A stretch of 64,000 bases of DNA from NCBI RefSeq assembly GCF_900111905.1, contig NZ_FOKM01000006.1, positions 1-64,000 on the forward strand, in the 5' to 3' direction. Shown in pieces: positions 63,623-64,000 of the stretch. This DNA is from Rhizobium sp. NFR07. Its GTDB lineage: Bacteria > Pseudomonadota > Alphaproteobacteria > Rhizobiales > Rhizobiaceae. The notes beneath the pieces are model-generated. The model saw only the letters and a list, made by a program, of their open reading frames with translations. It did no database searches and was not told the origin of the DNA. Both the position numbers and the translations under genes were made by a program. Position 1 is the stretch's first letter. The number at the start of each line of letters is the position of its first letter.

Positions 63623-64000
63623 ATGCCGAAGTCGATCATCGTGCCGGAAGGAACCCAGAAGCCGATCGCCCCTTATTCGCCGGGCACATTGGCCGATGGT
63701 GTCGTCTATGTCTCGGGCACCCTGCCCTTCGACAAGAACAACGACGTCGTCCATGTCGGCGATGCCGGTGCCCAGACGCGCCATGTGCTGGAGGTCATCA
63801 AGTCCGTCATCGAGACCGCCAGCGGCACGATGGAAGACGTCACGATGAACCATATCTTCATCACCGACTGGGCGAATTACCAGGCCGTCAATGCGGTCTA
63901 TGCCGAGTATTTCCCGGGCGACAAGCCGGCGCGCTACTGCATCCAGTGCGGCCTCGTGAAGCCGGATGCGCTGGTGGAGATCGCCACCGTCGCCCATATC
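63623..64000 (+). CDS. rutC: Aminoacrylate deaminase/peracid reductase, RidA family (partial)
   Basis: RidA/YjgF-type protein removing toxic 3-aminoacrylate. 126 codons are present (start [20 protein letters not shown] at 63623 after GAGGAGA), with the [19 protein letters not shown] motif holding the conserved Arg and Cys. Runs off the right edge, lacking only a few residues by family length. Third gene of rutABC. Confidence 0.95.
   Translation, partial: MPKSIIVPEGTQKPIAPYSPGTLADGVVYVSGTLPFDKNNDVVHVGDAGAQTRHVLEVIKSVIETASGTMEDVTMNHIFITDWANYQAVNAVYAEYFPGDKPARYCIQCGLVKPDALVEIATVAHI

Overview
The window comes from an alphaproteobacterium of the Rhizobiales, most likely Rhizobiaceae. The left edge is the 5' part of a 16S rRNA gene on the minus strand with a rhizobial-type sequence. 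A pcaQ-pcaDCHG arrangement, a DUF1612/HTH gene of the rhizobial RHE_PE00001 type and a small RNA with repeated anti-Shine-Dalgarno loops agree with this. The genus cannot be fixed from the window.

Layout. 1-2262: 16S rRNA with its promoter, dinB, and a compact minus-strand sRNA whose four hairpins each expose CCTCCTCCC. 2547-9555: a catabolic module of IclR regulator, hotdog thioesterase, HMG-CoA lyase family enzyme, CaiB/BaiF CoA-transferase and TctCBA transporter, probably for a branched hydroxy-dicarboxylate such as 3-hydroxy-3-methylglutarate. 9708-18085: the beta-ketoadipate (protocatechuate) pathway, pcaF-pcaJ-pcaI, an IclR regulator (PcaR-like), a zinc alcohol dehydrogenase, pcaQ and pcaDCHG; pcaB is absent. 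18256-28196: a ten-gene minus-strand operon with an amino-acid-type ABC importer, an AroQ-like dehydratase, Gfo/Idh dehydrogenase, sugar-isomerase-type TIM barrel, aldo/keto reductase, a flavoprotein and a fused 3-dehydroshikimate dehydratase (QuiC), facing a TetR gene across a perfect 16-bp palindrome. 29078-37184: further dehydrogenases, two more TIM-barrel isomerases, an M24 peptidase-like protein and two GntR/FCD regulators.

37209-40425: AllE-like ureidoglycine aminohydrolase, an MHS-type MFS transporter and two single-domain receivers, one degenerate. 40799-48413: an amidohydrolase, acyl-CoA ligase, acetoacetate-decarboxylase-family enzyme, isochorismatase-family hydrolase, NitT/TauT-type ABC importer and a HutC-type GntR regulator. 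48418-53226: a second TetR gene, an orphan TRAP binding protein, an NAD-type quinate/shikimate dehydrogenase and a second full-length QuiC. 53379-56734: a TPP riboswitch in front of ykoF-thiXZY (thiamine precursor uptake). 56795-60623: alpha/beta hydrolase, DUF1612 protein and a GlcD-type FAD oxidoreductase. 60624-61690: a non-coding stretch rich in hairpins. 61697-64000: a sigma-54-type promoter and rutABC (uracil degradation), rutC running off the edge.

Taken together, much of the window converts plant-derived cyclic acids and polyols to central metabolism. Quinate/shikimate would be oxidised by the dehydrogenase at 50454, aromatised to protocatechuate by QuiC, cleaved by PcaHG and degraded by PcaC, PcaD, PcaIJ and PcaF. 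Side modules handle pyrimidine and ureide nitrogen and thiamine precursors. Specific substrates of the TIM-barrel clusters and of the 40799-47294 module are inferred only at class level.
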